Positions 7,643 to 14,876 of a stretch of 23,698 nucleotides of DNA are shown one piece after another. Origin of the DNA: Thermoplasmata archaeon (lineage in GTDB: Archaea; Thermoplasmatota; Thermoplasmata; Lutacidiplasmatales; UBA184). The position numbers and the translations under genes were made by a program. Location of the stretch: NCBI GenBank assembly GCA_022750355.1, contig JAKIVW010000001.1:22414-46111 (forward strand). Direction: 5' to 3'. Positions within the stretch are counted from its first letter, which is position 1. Each line of letters opens with the position of its first letter. The notes under the pieces were generated by a model. It did no database searches, had not been told where the DNA came from, and saw only the letters and a program-made list of their open reading frames with translations.

Positions 7643-8689
7643 GAAGCCAGGGTGCCCCGTAACGCTGAGGTCGTAGCGTAACCGTCCCGCCGCGACGCGG
7701 GACCTCACTTCACGCGGGGAGGCGATCCACTGGAAGGGATCGCTCCGGTGGGTGTAACCGGCGACAAACAGTCGGATCGCCCGTGCGAACTCTCCGCGGG
7801 CGCCGAAAGTTCGGGAGCGTCCCCCCCGAGAGCCGATCGCCGCTAAAGACGGGGCCAGGCGGGCACGGAAGGAAACCAGATCGGAGCAAAACTCGAACCG
7901 AACCCTCGGGTGTCGAGACCGCCACCGGGTGACCTCGCGGGCTGAGGAGATTCCCGGCACGCTCGCGATCACCTGGAGGCCGGTCGCTATGGATTCGAGG
8001 GCGGCCAGTCCGGCGGCGAAACGGAGGAACTCTCCCACTCGTCGCTCGGAAGGGGGGATCGCAGCACCGGGCCAATCCTGAAGAAGAGCTTGGAAGGGCG
8101 GAGGAAGGTCGCCGAAGGTCGGGGGACCCTCCGAAGCTCTCGCTCGGCGGACGTCGGGGGGCTCGACGGCCAGCGCGAGCGCGTAGTCCGGGGGATGGAG
8201 ATACAGCCCCACCACGTCGGACGGTACGAGCGCGGGCACCGGATCGGGTCGAGCGGGTAGGATCTCAAACTGCTGGGGGCGAACCGCGTAGGCCTCCCAA
8301 ACCCGCCGAACGGTCGTATGGCTCACCCCCAGCGATCGAGCGACGCTGCGACTGCTCGAGGGCCAAGGACCGGACGACTCCTTCCGGCGGGCGGCCCGAA
8401 CGATCGCGCGGACCTGCTCCTCCGGGAGGCGTCCGAGCGCGATCCGCGGCGAAGAACGTTGGTCGATCCCCCGGATTCGTGTCGCCAGAAAGCGTCGACG
8501 CCATCGCGCGGACATCATGCGACTGATCCCGAGTTCTTGGGAGATCTCGATGTCCTGCCGCCCGTCCGCCGCGGCCAGTACGATACGCGCCCGCAGGACG
8601 CGAGGGTCCGGGGAACCGCGATGACGAGCCCAGCGCTCCACCCGAATCCGTTCTTCGGGGCTCAGCACGACCCGGGTCGCTACCCGCAT
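6491..8689 (-). CDS. In-frame fusion: IS630 transposase-like protein plus M29 aminopeptidase-like protein
   Basis: One open frame of 732 codons. Residues 1-346 follow the IS630 transposase pattern: helix-turn-helix one (DIEISQELGISRMMSARWRRRF, about 46-67), helix-turn-helix two (SVARSLGVSHTTVRRVW, about 115-131), DVVGLYLHPPDYALALAV, EFLRF, RWRSRHPRVRFEF, EFARAIRLFVAGYTHRSDPFQWIASPREV, and a terminal TGH where many IS630 transposases stop. No stop follows; the frame runs on into an M29-like domain from Met350. The ATG at 8689 has a TATA-like TAACATATCC at 8741-8750. The fused reading needs proof, since the M29 part has its own in-frame ATGs at 7642 and 7615 and could be made separately. A DNA-binding regulator or cofactor is a possible role for the first half. 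Confidence 0.6.
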   Translation of the reverse strand: MRVATRVVLSPEERIRVERWARHRGSPDPRVLRARIVLAAADGRQDIEISQELGISRMMSARWRRRFLATRIRGIDQRSSPRIALGRLPEEQVRAIVRAARRKESSGPWPSSSRSVARSLGVSHTTVRRVWEAYAVRPQQFEILPARPDPVPALVPSDVVGLYLHPPDYALALAVEPPDVRRARASEGPPTFGDLPPPFQALLQDWPGAAIPPSERRVGEFLRFAAGLAALESIATGLQVIASVPGISSAREVTRWRSRHPRVRFEFCSDLVSFRARLAPSLAAIGSRGGRSRTFGARGEFARAIRLFVAGYTHRSDPFQWIASPREVRSRVAAGRLRYDLSVTGHPGFMKEATVDRSMRRVGSPDQRNRAMARIVLRKSLRLRKGERVTIESWTETLEFANAFVLEALRIGAQPMLIYQDEPTYWAAASEVRPADLARLGAHQRAALERSDVFVSFFGPSDRERFHALPRPTMFKLGEYRDALYRAAEKAGARAVQMAVGRVSEASARMYGVDLAAWREELVAATLLDPAELQRRAVRVAKRLAEGHTLEIHHVNGTDLRLGLRQRTPDRSDGLVSRAGARGNWNLIQLPAGVVTVALDEHVAEGTFHSNVANSVGVMDTIGEVVGGRWTFETGRLARFTYEQGEGLFRQSYNRAGPGRERPGTLSIGLNDRIEIAPLLQDQAYGAVTLQLGKNDQLGGRTRTDWWAWLILRGSDLSVDGRPILKRGRIVA
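7643..8689 (-). mobile_element. Domesticated or dead IS630-family transposase region
   Basis: This part aligns by eye with IS630 TnpA over its whole length, but the three catalytic acids are gone. The first Asp (usual VDEKS) is Glu176 in VEPPDV. The second (usual LVLDNYATHK) is Ser243 in VIASVPGISS. The final Glu (usual NQVERWF) has no counterpart, since there is no acidic residue between Asp270 and Glu300. The frame is open for 349 codons with no frameshift or stop, and the DNA-binding helices look intact. I could not see terminal inverted repeats, and a right end would have to fall inside the M29 gene. Transposition is therefore not expected. Confidence 0.65.
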
Positions 8690-8740
8690 GCCCCGACCGA
8701 TCGCGGTCGGAGCTTAGAGAGTTGGGTCCCTCCGTCCGAA

Positions 8741-8750
8741 GGATATGTTA
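8741..8750 (-). promoter_or_regulatory. TATA element for the IS630/M29 gene
   Basis: TAACATATCC on the minus strand, about 55 nt upstream of the ATG at 8689. Initiation about 25 nt downstream would give a leader of roughly 30 nt. An autonomous promoter supports the idea that the transposase-like part is expressed. Confidence 0.45.
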
Positions 8751-8778
8751 TGCGCCCAAAGTTCCAATTCAACCCCCC

Positions 8779-8785
8779 ATTATAG
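8779..8785 (+). promoter_or_regulatory. TATA element for the phosphatase gene, leaderless
   Basis: ATTATAG in an otherwise C/G-rich stretch, centred 26 nt before the ATG at 8808. This spacing puts the transcription start at or next to the start codon, typical of leaderless archaeal mRNAs. It also argues for 8808 rather than the in-frame ATG at 8745. Confidence 0.5.
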
Positions 8786-8807
8786 GCGGGGCCACGGTCG
8801 TAGCGGC

Positions 8808-9257
8808 ATGTCCGCCCCCAAAAAGAAAACCAAGGCGCCGGGAACGGCCCCTCGAAAGAACGGCCTGTCGGAGATCGCTCCGGAAGTCTACGTCGGAGGT
8901 TGGAAGGATGCCGAAACGTTCGGCGGCACGCGATTTTGCGTCCTGGACGAAGCTCCCGAGGGCATGCCCAAAGGAACCCACATCCCGATCTACGACGAAG
9001 CGACCGACCGGGCCATCGTGTCGAACCTAGACCGCCTCGCGGATTCCGTCATGACCGCCCGAGCCCGGGGGGAGCCGGTACTGCTGTTCTGCGGACATGG
9101 CGTCCGTCGATCTCCCCTGGCCGGCGCATGGTACCTCCACCGGAGCGAGAAAATCTCCTTGGACGCCGCGTACGACCGGATCCAAAATGTCCGCCCGAAG
9201 ATCGAGCGGGCCGAGAAGTGGGTCGGAGATGCTCAGAACCTCCGGGGCCCGCGCTGA
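8808..9257 (+). CDS. Dual-specificity/tyrosine phosphatase-like protein
   Basis: A 149-residue cytosolic protein of the Cys-phosphatase superfamily. The P-loop is VLLFCGHGVRRSPLAG (about 91-106), giving the C-x5-R-S signature with nucleophile Cys95 and Arg101; the usual His before the Cys is Phe94. Asp63 in PIYDEATD is a candidate general acid. The N-terminus (1-18) is a Lys/Pro-rich disordered tail, then EIAPEVYVGGWKDA, the start pattern of dual-specificity phosphatases. The C-terminal helix is DAAYDRIQNVRPKIERAEKWV. It probably removes phosphate from proteins or small phosphorylated molecules. It is followed 21 nt later by a methyltransferase on the same strand, perhaps as an operon. The start is supported by the TATA spacing. 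Confidence 0.87.
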   Translation: MSAPKKKTKAPGTAPRKNGLSEIAPEVYVGGWKDAETFGGTRFCVLDEAPEGMPKGTHIPIYDEATDRAIVSNLDRLADSVMTARARGEPVLLFCGHGVRRSPLAGAWYLHRSEKISLDAAYDRIQNVRPKIERAEKWVGDAQNLRGPR

Positions 9258-9278
9258 ACTCGTCGAGGATGAGTACGG

Positions 9279-10019
9279 ATGATCCTCGAGCAGGAACCGG
9301 ATGCCGCGTGGGTCGCCGCGCTGGCCGGATCGAGTCCCGACTCGGTCGAGATGAGCCTGACGGAGGCCCAGAAGGAGCGTCGCCTCTTCGCTCATCTGGC
9401 CGCACAACATCGCCAGGAGGGACGGTCGTCGTACATCGAAATCGACGCTCCGGTGGAACTCTACGCCCTCGTCCGGCTCCTCCGTCCCCGTCACGTCGTC
9501 GAGGTGGGCGTGTCGTCGGGGGTCTCCTCGGCCTACCTCTTGCAGGCGCTCGCGCGGAACGCGCACGGGACGCTCCACTCGATTGACCGTCCGAAGCCGG
9601 CGCCGCATCGCCCCGGCGCTCGCCGACCGTCCACCACTCCATCGTGGTCGCTCCCGCCGGGTCGGTCCTCGGGGTGGGCGGTACCGGATGCTCTCCGCGG
9701 CCGTTGGGACCTGCGGATAGGGGACAAACGGGACGTGATCCCGCTCCTCGTCGAGGAGCTGGAGGAGATCGGCCTCTTCGTCTACGACGTTCCCCATGAC
9801 GACCGAACCTCCCCGGACGAATTTCGATTGATAGACTCTCGGCTCCCGATCGGCGGGGTGGTGATCGTCGACCACGGCCCGGGGGGTGGGCTGTGCGCCG
9901 CGCTCCGCGCGTGGGCGCGACGCCGCCGCGGGACTCCCATCGGTCGGAAGGGTCTGGGCCTTTACGGGTTCCGTAGCGGATCAGGACACGGCGGTGCGCG
10001 GTCCCCTCGTTCCGGATGA
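9279..10019 (+). CDS. Class I SAM-dependent methyltransferase
   Basis: A 246-residue soluble protein. Motif I is HVVEVGVSSGVSSAYLL (about 72-88), the acidic end of strand two is HSIDRP, and later strands are WDLRIGDKRDVIPLLVEEL, GLFVYDVPHDD and GGVVIVDHGPGGGL. This order fits the Methyltransf_24/O-methyltransferase type with a Rossmann fold. An N-terminal helix region and IEIDAPVELYALVRLLRP precede motif I, as in that group. The substrate is unknown. Residues after GLGLYGFR (about 14) are a low-complexity tail of Gly, Ser and Arg and may not be functional. It lies 21 nt after the phosphatase and converges on the nuclease-like gene 60 nt away. Confidence 0.85.
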   Translation: MILEQEPDAAWVAALAGSSPDSVEMSLTEAQKERRLFAHLAAQHRQEGRSSYIEIDAPVELYALVRLLRPRHVVEVGVSSGVSSAYLLQALARNAHGTLHSIDRPKPAPHRPGARRPSTTPSWSLPPGRSSGWAVPDALRGRWDLRIGDKRDVIPLLVEELEEIGLFVYDVPHDDRTSPDEFRLIDSRLPIGGVVIVDHGPGGGLCAALRAWARRRRGTPIGRKGLGLYGFRSGSGHGGARSPRSG

Positions 10020-10079
10020 ACCGCCCGGGGATCGGCCCGGCGGCCTCGAACCCTGTCCGGAGGATGCAGTGGATTCTGG

Positions 10080-10775
10080 TTACAACAGGTTGTCCGCCGG
10101 CTCTTCAAAGACCGTGTATCGCACGATGGGGTTCTCGACGAACTCGAGGACCTTCTCGCTCCCCCGGACCTCTCCGATCCGGTAGGCTAACTTCAACGCC
10201 GCCTGGATGAGCGGCTCGCTGAGCGCGGGGATCGTGCGGATGGTGGTCGTGACGGGAGTGGCGTGGCGGTCGAAGCACGCGAGGTAGGCGTGGAACGTGG
10301 GAAACGCGCACTGGAAGAGCTGGAGTTGGAGCCGAACGTCCGGAGGTAGTGGGACGGCGAGATAGCTCTTCATTTCGTAGAACCGATCCCGGCCGTCCCA
10401 GTAGTCCGGCTGGGCGTAGATTCCGATCTTCCCGTTGATCAGGATGAGCCGGCTTCTCGGTCGGGTCATTCCCATTACCTCGCTGTTGCGGAAGGATTGA
10501 AGGACGCCGGCGATGGCGGTGAGTTGCCGTTCGCGATCCTCGGGTGTGATCTCCACGTCGGCGTTCGCGAGCTCCTCGTCCAGCGTCTCGGCCGCCAGCC
10601 GGTTCATCGCGGTTCGCGAGGGCTTGCGGGATTGGGCAAATTCGAAGCTGTACCGGGAGAGGGTGTCGTCGATGGCTTTGCCCACCGCCATTCCGACCTC
10701 GTCCTTCGCCGCGATCGGACGCGGGTAGGCTGCTTGAACGACTTCGTGCGCGGCCACGGTCCGGATGGTCGTCAT
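10080..10775 (-). CDS. PD-(D/E)XK nuclease-like protein
   Basis: A 231-residue protein with the core of the PD-(D/E)XK superfamily, similar in layout to Cas4/RecB-type nucleases. NGKIGIYAQPDYWDG carries Asp124, FYEMKSY carries Glu134 and Lys136, and the following helix QLQLFQCAF supplies the Gln residues (150, 152) usual in these enzymes. No Cys cluster for an iron-sulfur centre is present (one Cys in QCAF, one in LACFD), unlike Cas4. No helicase or CRISPR genes are nearby. It probably cuts or trims DNA; the setting does not reveal a pathway. The ATG at 10775 has a good ribosome binding site, GGGGGAG (10781-10787), which decides against the TTG at 10808. Confidence 0.78.
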   Translation of the reverse strand: MTTIRTVAAHEVVQAAYPRPIAAKDEVGMAVGKAIDDTLSRYSFEFAQSRKPSRTAMNRLAAETLDEELANADVEITPEDRERQLTAIAGVLQSFRNSEVMGMTRPRSRLILINGKIGIYAQPDYWDGRDRFYEMKSYLAVPLPPDVRLQLQLFQCAFPTFHAYLACFDRHATPVTTTIRTIPALSEPLIQAALKLAYRIGEVRGSEKVLEFVENPIVRYTVFEEPADNLL

Positions 10776-10805
10776 TCGGTCTCCCCCTGGGGCATCGAGG
10801 AAGGG

Positions 10806-10825
10806 CAAGTATTGGGAGTATTCGC
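10806..10825 (-). promoter_or_regulatory. Possible promoter of the nuclease-like gene
   Basis: Two close AT-rich boxes on the minus strand, GAATACTCC and CAATACTTG, lie 31-50 nt before the ATG at 10775. Only the more distal one (10816-10825) would leave the GGGGGAG ribosome binding site in the transcript. The rest of 10826-11000 holds no gene that I can see. Confidence 0.3.
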
Positions 10826-11000
10826 CTGGCCCGAAACGCGAAGTAGCGCGTGGCTAACCCGGACGCTGCCGTAGGCGTCACGAGTTGGGACGCCGATGCG
10901 CTCCTTCGGGGGGGTCGACGGTGGCGACGGGGACGGGTTGCCCGGAACTTCCGAGGGGGATGGGAGCGCCCGGTCGGGAGTAGGTACGGGAAAGCGACGC

Positions 11001-11390
11001 TTACTTCTTGGGCAACTGATAGAGGCCCACCACGTTCCCTTCGGTGTCCTTGAAGTAGCCCGTGGATCCCATGCTCCCGTCACCGATCGGCTGCTTTCGC
11101 TGGACGATCTTGCCGCCGTTCTTCTCGACCTTGTGTTCGGCCGCCGTGATGTCGTCGACCACGATCGTCACGACCGGATGCATCAGCACCCCGCCGCGTT
11201 TCCCGATCCCGCCTCCGATGGATCCCGGTTCTTTGGGCATTCCGTCCTCCCCCACCGGACTCGTGTTCACCATGGTGTAGTCCATCCCCGGCACGGGGGC
11301 GGGCTTCCATCCAAAGGTCGCCGAGTAAAACTTTCTCGCGCGCTCGACGTCGTCCGCCGGTATCTCAAAGTGGCCTACTTCGCCGCTCAT
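11001..11390 (-). CDS. VOC (glyoxalase-fold) family protein
   Basis: A 129-residue vicinal oxygen chelate protein with the two beta-alpha-beta3 modules. Module one starts VGHFEIPADDVERARKFYSATFGW (about 5-28), and module two starts HPVVTIVVDDITAAEHKVEKNGG (about 71-93). It ends GYFKDTEGNVVGLYQLPKK. It belongs to the subgroup resembling mycobacterial 27-kDa antigen Cfp30B, whose function is not settled. His7 could be one metal ligand; the glutamate usual near the C-terminal strand is Tyr in GLYQL, so classical glyoxalase I activity is unlikely. The ATG at 11390 has a TATA at about 11421-11428. Confidence 0.9.
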   Translation of the reverse strand: MSGEVGHFEIPADDVERARKFYSATFGWKPAPVPGMDYTMVNTSPVGEDGMPKEPGSIGGGIGKRGGVLMHPVVTIVVDDITAAEHKVEKNGGKIVQRKQPIGDGSMGSTGYFKDTEGNVVGLYQLPKK

Positions 11391-11420
11391 GGTTGCTCGG
11401 GGTCATGCCTTTTCCCGGGC

Positions 11421-11428
11421 CATATACG
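11421..11428 (-). promoter_or_regulatory. TATA element for the VOC gene
   Basis: CGTATATG on the minus strand, 31-38 nt upstream of the ATG at 11390, predicts a leader of only about 5-10 nt. The region 11429-11594 holds no gene that I can support. Confidence 0.45.
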
Positions 11429-11594
11429 AATCCGGGGGGGAGTGAAACACCCCTCGCCGTCCCGATCACCGGGGGACTCGAGATCGGACCTACGACGTGC
11501 GTCAAGATCGTCTCCATCCGTCCCGGTATCTCGACGGACCGGTGGCGGTCAGTGAGGCGACCCGCGACGGGCCCGAGTCCGCCCCCAGGGGCCT

Positions 11595-11620
11595 CGCGAA
11601 GGACCCCCCGGGCCTTCGCG
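11595..11620 (-). terminator. Hairpin after the Rv2258c-like methyltransferase
   Basis: Perfect 8-bp arms CGCGAAGG and CCTTCGCG with a 10-nt GC-rich loop, 32 nt past the stop codon of the methyltransferase gene. The position suggests a 3'-end structure, but no T-run follows, so termination is uncertain. Confidence 0.35.
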
Positions 11621-11652
11621 TTCCGCCCCCCCGGAAGCGGTAGCTCGGCGAG

Positions 11653-12711
11653 TTAGGGGCGGGCCGCGAATACCCGATTGAACGGGGTCTCGACCGCCTT
11701 GGAAATCCTCGTGAATCCGCCCGCGCGGAATACTTCGGTAAGACTCGCGTCGGTCGCCTGAGCGCCGAGGGCCGCACCGACCTCCTGGGATAGGGAGGAT
11801 GGTACGCAGAGTTGGAGCGAAGCGTTGTAGAAAATTCGTCCCACCGGATTGAGGTTTGCCTCCACGCTCTGGCCGGCGAACGGTTCGACCACCATCCAGG
11901 TCCCGTCCGGCTTGAGAGCCTGATGGACATGTTTGGCCGCCCCGACCGGGTCCCCCATGTCGTGAAGACAGTCGAAGAACGTCACGAGGTCGAAGTCCTT
12001 CCCACCGAACCCCTTCGCCGACGCCACTTCAAAGTCGGTGTTCTTCGCCACGCCCTCGGAGACGGCGTCGTTCCGAGCCCACTCGATCGACTCGCCGTGA
12101 TAGTCGTACCCGATGAACTGGGACTTCGGGAACGCCTTCGCCATGATGATGGTCGAGGCCCCCAGGCCACACCCGACATCCGCCACGCGGGCGCCCGCTT
12201 GGAGCTTGGCGACGACGCCCTCCATGCTCGGGAGCCAGGAGGGGACCAGGTTTCCGACGTAACCGGGGCGGAAGAATCGTTTGGTCCCTTGAAAGAGGTC
12301 GACGTGATGTTCGTGCCAGCCGAACCCTTTCCCGGTTCGGATCGCTTCGGCGACCTTGTTCCGGTCTTTGTAAGTCGCGGACACGATGTAGAACGCGCCC
12401 GGAAGGAAGACCGGCCCATTCTCATCGGTCAACGCGAACGCCTGTTCCGGCGTCATGGAGTAGTGCTTGGTGGGGGCATCGTACTCAATGTATCCGGAGG
12501 CCGCCTGGCCCGCGAGCCATTCCCGAAGGTATCGCTCGTTCGTCCCGGTCTTGTGCGCCAACCCCTCGGAGGTGACCGGCCCGCTGGCGGCCAGGGCCTT
12601 GTACAATCCAAGCTGATCGCCGATGAGGATCGCCGAGCCGTGCATGGCGGCGCCGAGATCGTTCGCAAATTTGCCGACGAACGCGTTCAGTTTGTCCGGA
12701 TTTACGGCCAT
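11653..12711 (-). CDS. SAM-dependent methyltransferase with winged helix, Rv2258c-like
   Basis: A 352-residue soluble protein. Residues 1-95 form the winged-helix-like dimerisation domain seen in Rv2258c-type methyltransferases (LNAFVGKFANDLGAAMHG, LGLYKALAASGPVTSEGLA, NERYLREWLAGQAASGYI). The Rossmann domain follows: ARVADVGCGLGASTIIMA (about 174-191) is motif I, FIGYDYHGESIEWA contains motif II, and DLVTFFDCLHDMGDP (about 241-255) is motif IV. A C-terminal TEVFRAGGFTRI helix-strand follows as in O-methyltransferases. The family methylates small molecules, but the substrate of this member is unknown. The length is typical. The ATG at 12711 is supported by a TATA 34-41 nt upstream. Confidence 0.9.
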   Translation of the reverse strand: MAVNPDKLNAFVGKFANDLGAAMHGSAILIGDQLGLYKALAASGPVTSEGLAHKTGTNERYLREWLAGQAASGYIEYDAPTKHYSMTPEQAFALTDENGPVFLPGAFYIVSATYKDRNKVAEAIRTGKGFGWHEHHVDLFQGTKRFFRPGYVGNLVPSWLPSMEGVVAKLQAGARVADVGCGLGASTIIMAKAFPKSQFIGYDYHGESIEWARNDAVSEGVAKNTDFEVASAKGFGGKDFDLVTFFDCLHDMGDPVGAAKHVHQALKPDGTWMVVEPFAGQSVEANLNPVGRIFYNASLQLCVPSSLSQEVGAALGAQATDASLTEVFRAGGFTRISKAVETPFNRVFAARP

Positions 12712-12725
12712 GTTCGTGCCCGAAC

Positions 12726-12752
12726 CCCCCTAATGGCTGGGGGCAAATAAAA
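12726..12752 (-). promoter_or_regulatory. TATA plus inverted repeat before the methyltransferase gene
   Basis: Minus-strand TTTTATTTG (12744-12752) is a good archaeal TATA box, with a G-rich stretch just upstream. Directly downstream are CCCCC (12739-12743) and GGGGG (12726-12730) with an 8-nt centre. The repeat would lie between TATA and transcription start, a position where a bound repressor would block polymerase. Confidence 0.45.
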
Positions 12753-12967
12753 CCCCAAGATGGGCACCTCCCGAATTCGCCCGCGGGGACGATTCGTCTC
12801 GAGGAAGTTCGGTAGAAACGAGCCGGGCCACCACTTCCGGGGAGCGCATATTCGGGGGTCCTCCCGTCGACGCTCTCGGACCGATCCGGCACCAACGACT
12901 CTCGGTGCCCTGAATGAGCCCGACCGCCCGTTCTCGATTTTCGAGGGACAATGCGGCACTCACAACG

Positions 12968-12974
12968 ATTTAGA
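12968..12974 (+). promoter_or_regulatory. TATA element for the beta-propeller gene
   Basis: ATTTAGA, about 27 nt before the GTG at 12998. This spacing predicts a leaderless or nearly leaderless mRNA and supports the GTG start. Otherwise 12753-12997 holds no gene that I can support. Confidence 0.4.
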
Positions 12975-12997
12975 CCCGAACTCAGGGTCGTCCGGGC

Positions 12998-14842
12998 GTG
13001 CGGTCCGGGTGCGCACCGACCGGGGCGGGGAATCTCCCCTCTCCGGGTCGGCTTCGGAGAGCCTGGTTCGCCGGCGGGCTCGTCATCGGCGTCGTGTGTC
13101 TTTTCGTGATACCGTCGCTCCTCCTTGGCCCGGGGTCGGCGCCCCCGGTCAACGGCGCGACGAACTCCCGACTCGTACGGGACCAGGTCCTGTTGGCACC
13201 GGGGGCCGATTTCACGACCTATCTCGGGGACATCGAACACACCTCGTCCGCCTCCGCCGAACAACTGATCAACCAAAGCACGGCCTCCGCTTTGCACGTT
13301 CAATGGCACTACGACGCCGGTAACCGCCAGGTGCAGTCCCAGCCGATCGAGCAGAACGGGATCGTCTACTTCGGGGGCAAGACCGGTTACGAGTATGCCG
13401 TCTACGCGACCAACGGTAGTCTCCTGTGGCAAACCTACCTGGGCCAGGACGAGAACGACTCGGGCTGCCCGGGGGACTTTGGCGTGACCTCTACGGCGAC
13501 CGTGGTCGGAACCGACCTCTACGTGGACGGCGGCTGGCCGTACCTCTACCAACTCAACGCGTTGACCGGTGCGATCGAGTGGCGTGCCCCGATCGGAGGG
13601 ACGGCCGAGCAGGGATACTACGACTGGGCCAGTCCCCTCGTGTACAACGGCCACATCTACGTGGGGATCGCGAGCTTTTGCGATACTCCGCTCATCGCCG
13701 CCGGCCTCGCGGAGTACTCGATCGCGAGTCACTCGGTGGTCGGGTACTTCAACACCAGCTCCCCCGCCGCCAACGGCTCCAGTATCTGGGGAACGCCGTC
13801 GGTGGATCCGGCCACGAACACGATCTTCCTCACGACCGGCAATTCTTTCACCTACAAGCAGACCGTCTACGGCGAGTCGATCATCGCCCTCAACGCGACC
13901 ACGCTGGCCCTCCGGGCCAAGTGGCAAGTGCCCGCTTCGGAGGTCGTCGCCGACGGGGATTTCGGGACCACTCCGACCCTCTTCACGCCCGCCGGCGGGT
14001 ACCCGATGGTGACCGCGCCCAACAAGAACGGGGTCTTGTACGCGTTCTACCAATCCAACCTGACTCTGGCCTGGCAGCACACGCTCTGCTGCCAGAACGG
14101 GATCGAGGCGGACCGACTCTCGACCTCGTGGGGAGGAGGGTACGTGTACGCCGTCGGGGCCAACGTCACCATCGGGGGCCAGTTGGTCAACAGCACTGTC
14201 AGCGAGTTCAACCCGCTCAACGGGGCGCTCCTCTGGCAGCGCGACTTCCCCTACTCGTCGGACTACGGTTATGCCGCGCCGCTCTGGGTCAACGGGCTAC
14301 TGGTCGTCCTCGACCAGGGCGAGTTCTTGGTGCTCAATGCGACGTCCGGGTCGACCCTTTACCAGCAAGCGTTCAACGGGACGTTCGTGGCCGCCCCGTC
14401 GATCGCGCGGGGCGAGATCTTCGCCGGGTGCGGCAACGACAACGTCTACGCGTTCAGCGTCGAGCTCAATTCGAGTGCCCGGGTGTCAATACCCACCTCG
14501 GGCACTCCCCAATCCGAAACGTTCGCCGTCGCCGTCTCGGGCGGCTTGCCTCCCTACAGCTACTCGTGGAATTTTGGAGACGGCGGAACCTCGAATCTCC
14601 CGAACCCGAGCCACACCTTCGGGGCGGCCGGAACCTTCGAGGTCAGCGTCAACGTGACGGATCTGGCAGGCAACGTCACTTCCGACCATCTGGTCGTGGT
14701 CCTGAACCTACCCGCCCCGGGAATTCCCATCCAGGACTTCGCGATCGCGGGGCTCGTCGTGGCCGTCGCGGTGCCCACCGCGCTCGTCCTCCTCTCGCGA
14801 CGGAAGGCGAGACCTCCCTCCGCGGCGCCCCTGCCCCCGTAG
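12998..14842 (+). CDS. Surface PQQ-like beta-propeller protein with PKD domain
   Basis: A 614-residue exported membrane protein. Arg-rich N-terminus, then a hydrophobic segment (about 24-47), a signal-anchor or uncleaved signal. Residues about 60-490 hold repeated blades of the PQQ-like/quinoprotein propeller type (QSQPIEQNGIVYFGG, YLYQLNALTGAIEWRAPIGG, GTPSVDPATNTIFLTTGN, SEFNPLNGALLWQRDFP, FLVLNATSGSTLYQQAF). A PKD domain lies at about 495-572 (PPYSYSWNFGDGG, PSHTFGAAGTFEVSVNVTD). A C-terminal membrane helix (about 580-600) is followed by SRRKAR, giving a tail anchored in the cytoplasmic membrane with the rest outside. Many N-x-S/T sequons suggest N-glycosylation. No clear PQQ-binding or Ca site is visible, so it may be a binding or adhesion protein and not a dehydrogenase. 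The start is GTG. Confidence 0.88.
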   Translation: MRSGCAPTGAGNLPSPGRLRRAWFAGGLVIGVVCLFVIPSLLLGPGSAPPVNGATNSRLVRDQVLLAPGADFTTYLGDIEHTSSASAEQLINQSTASALHVQWHYDAGNRQVQSQPIEQNGIVYFGGKTGYEYAVYATNGSLLWQTYLGQDENDSGCPGDFGVTSTATVVGTDLYVDGGWPYLYQLNALTGAIEWRAPIGGTAEQGYYDWASPLVYNGHIYVGIASFCDTPLIAAGLAEYSIASHSVVGYFNTSSPAANGSSIWGTPSVDPATNTIFLTTGNSFTYKQTVYGESIIALNATTLALRAKWQVPASEVVADGDFGTTPTLFTPAGGYPMVTAPNKNGVLYAFYQSNLTLAWQHTLCCQNGIEADRLSTSWGGGYVYAVGANVTIGGQLVNSTVSEFNPLNGALLWQRDFPYSSDYGYAAPLWVNGLLVVLDQGEFLVLNATSGSTLYQQAFNGTFVAAPSIARGEIFAGCGNDNVYAFSVELNSSARVSIPTSGTPQSETFAVAVSGGLPPYSYSWNFGDGGTSNLPNPSHTFGAAGTFEVSVNVTDLAGNVTSDHLVVVLNLPAPGIPIQDFAIAGLVVAVAVPTALVLLSRRKARPPSAAPLPP

Positions 14843-14876
14843 GGGAACGGCCCGAATCGGCCCGCGGCAGGTCTGG

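Noticed and set aside
7643..8760. Complete, mobile IS630 element
   Set aside because: Catalytic acids are missing, no terminal repeats were seen, and the right end would fall inside the M29 gene.
10080..10775. Cas4 of a CRISPR system
   Set aside because: No cysteine cluster, no repeats and no cas neighbours are present.
12485..14080. 531-codon minus-strand frame
   Set aside because: It mirrors the propeller gene and part of the methyltransferase; composition is typical of an antisense shadow in GC-rich DNA.
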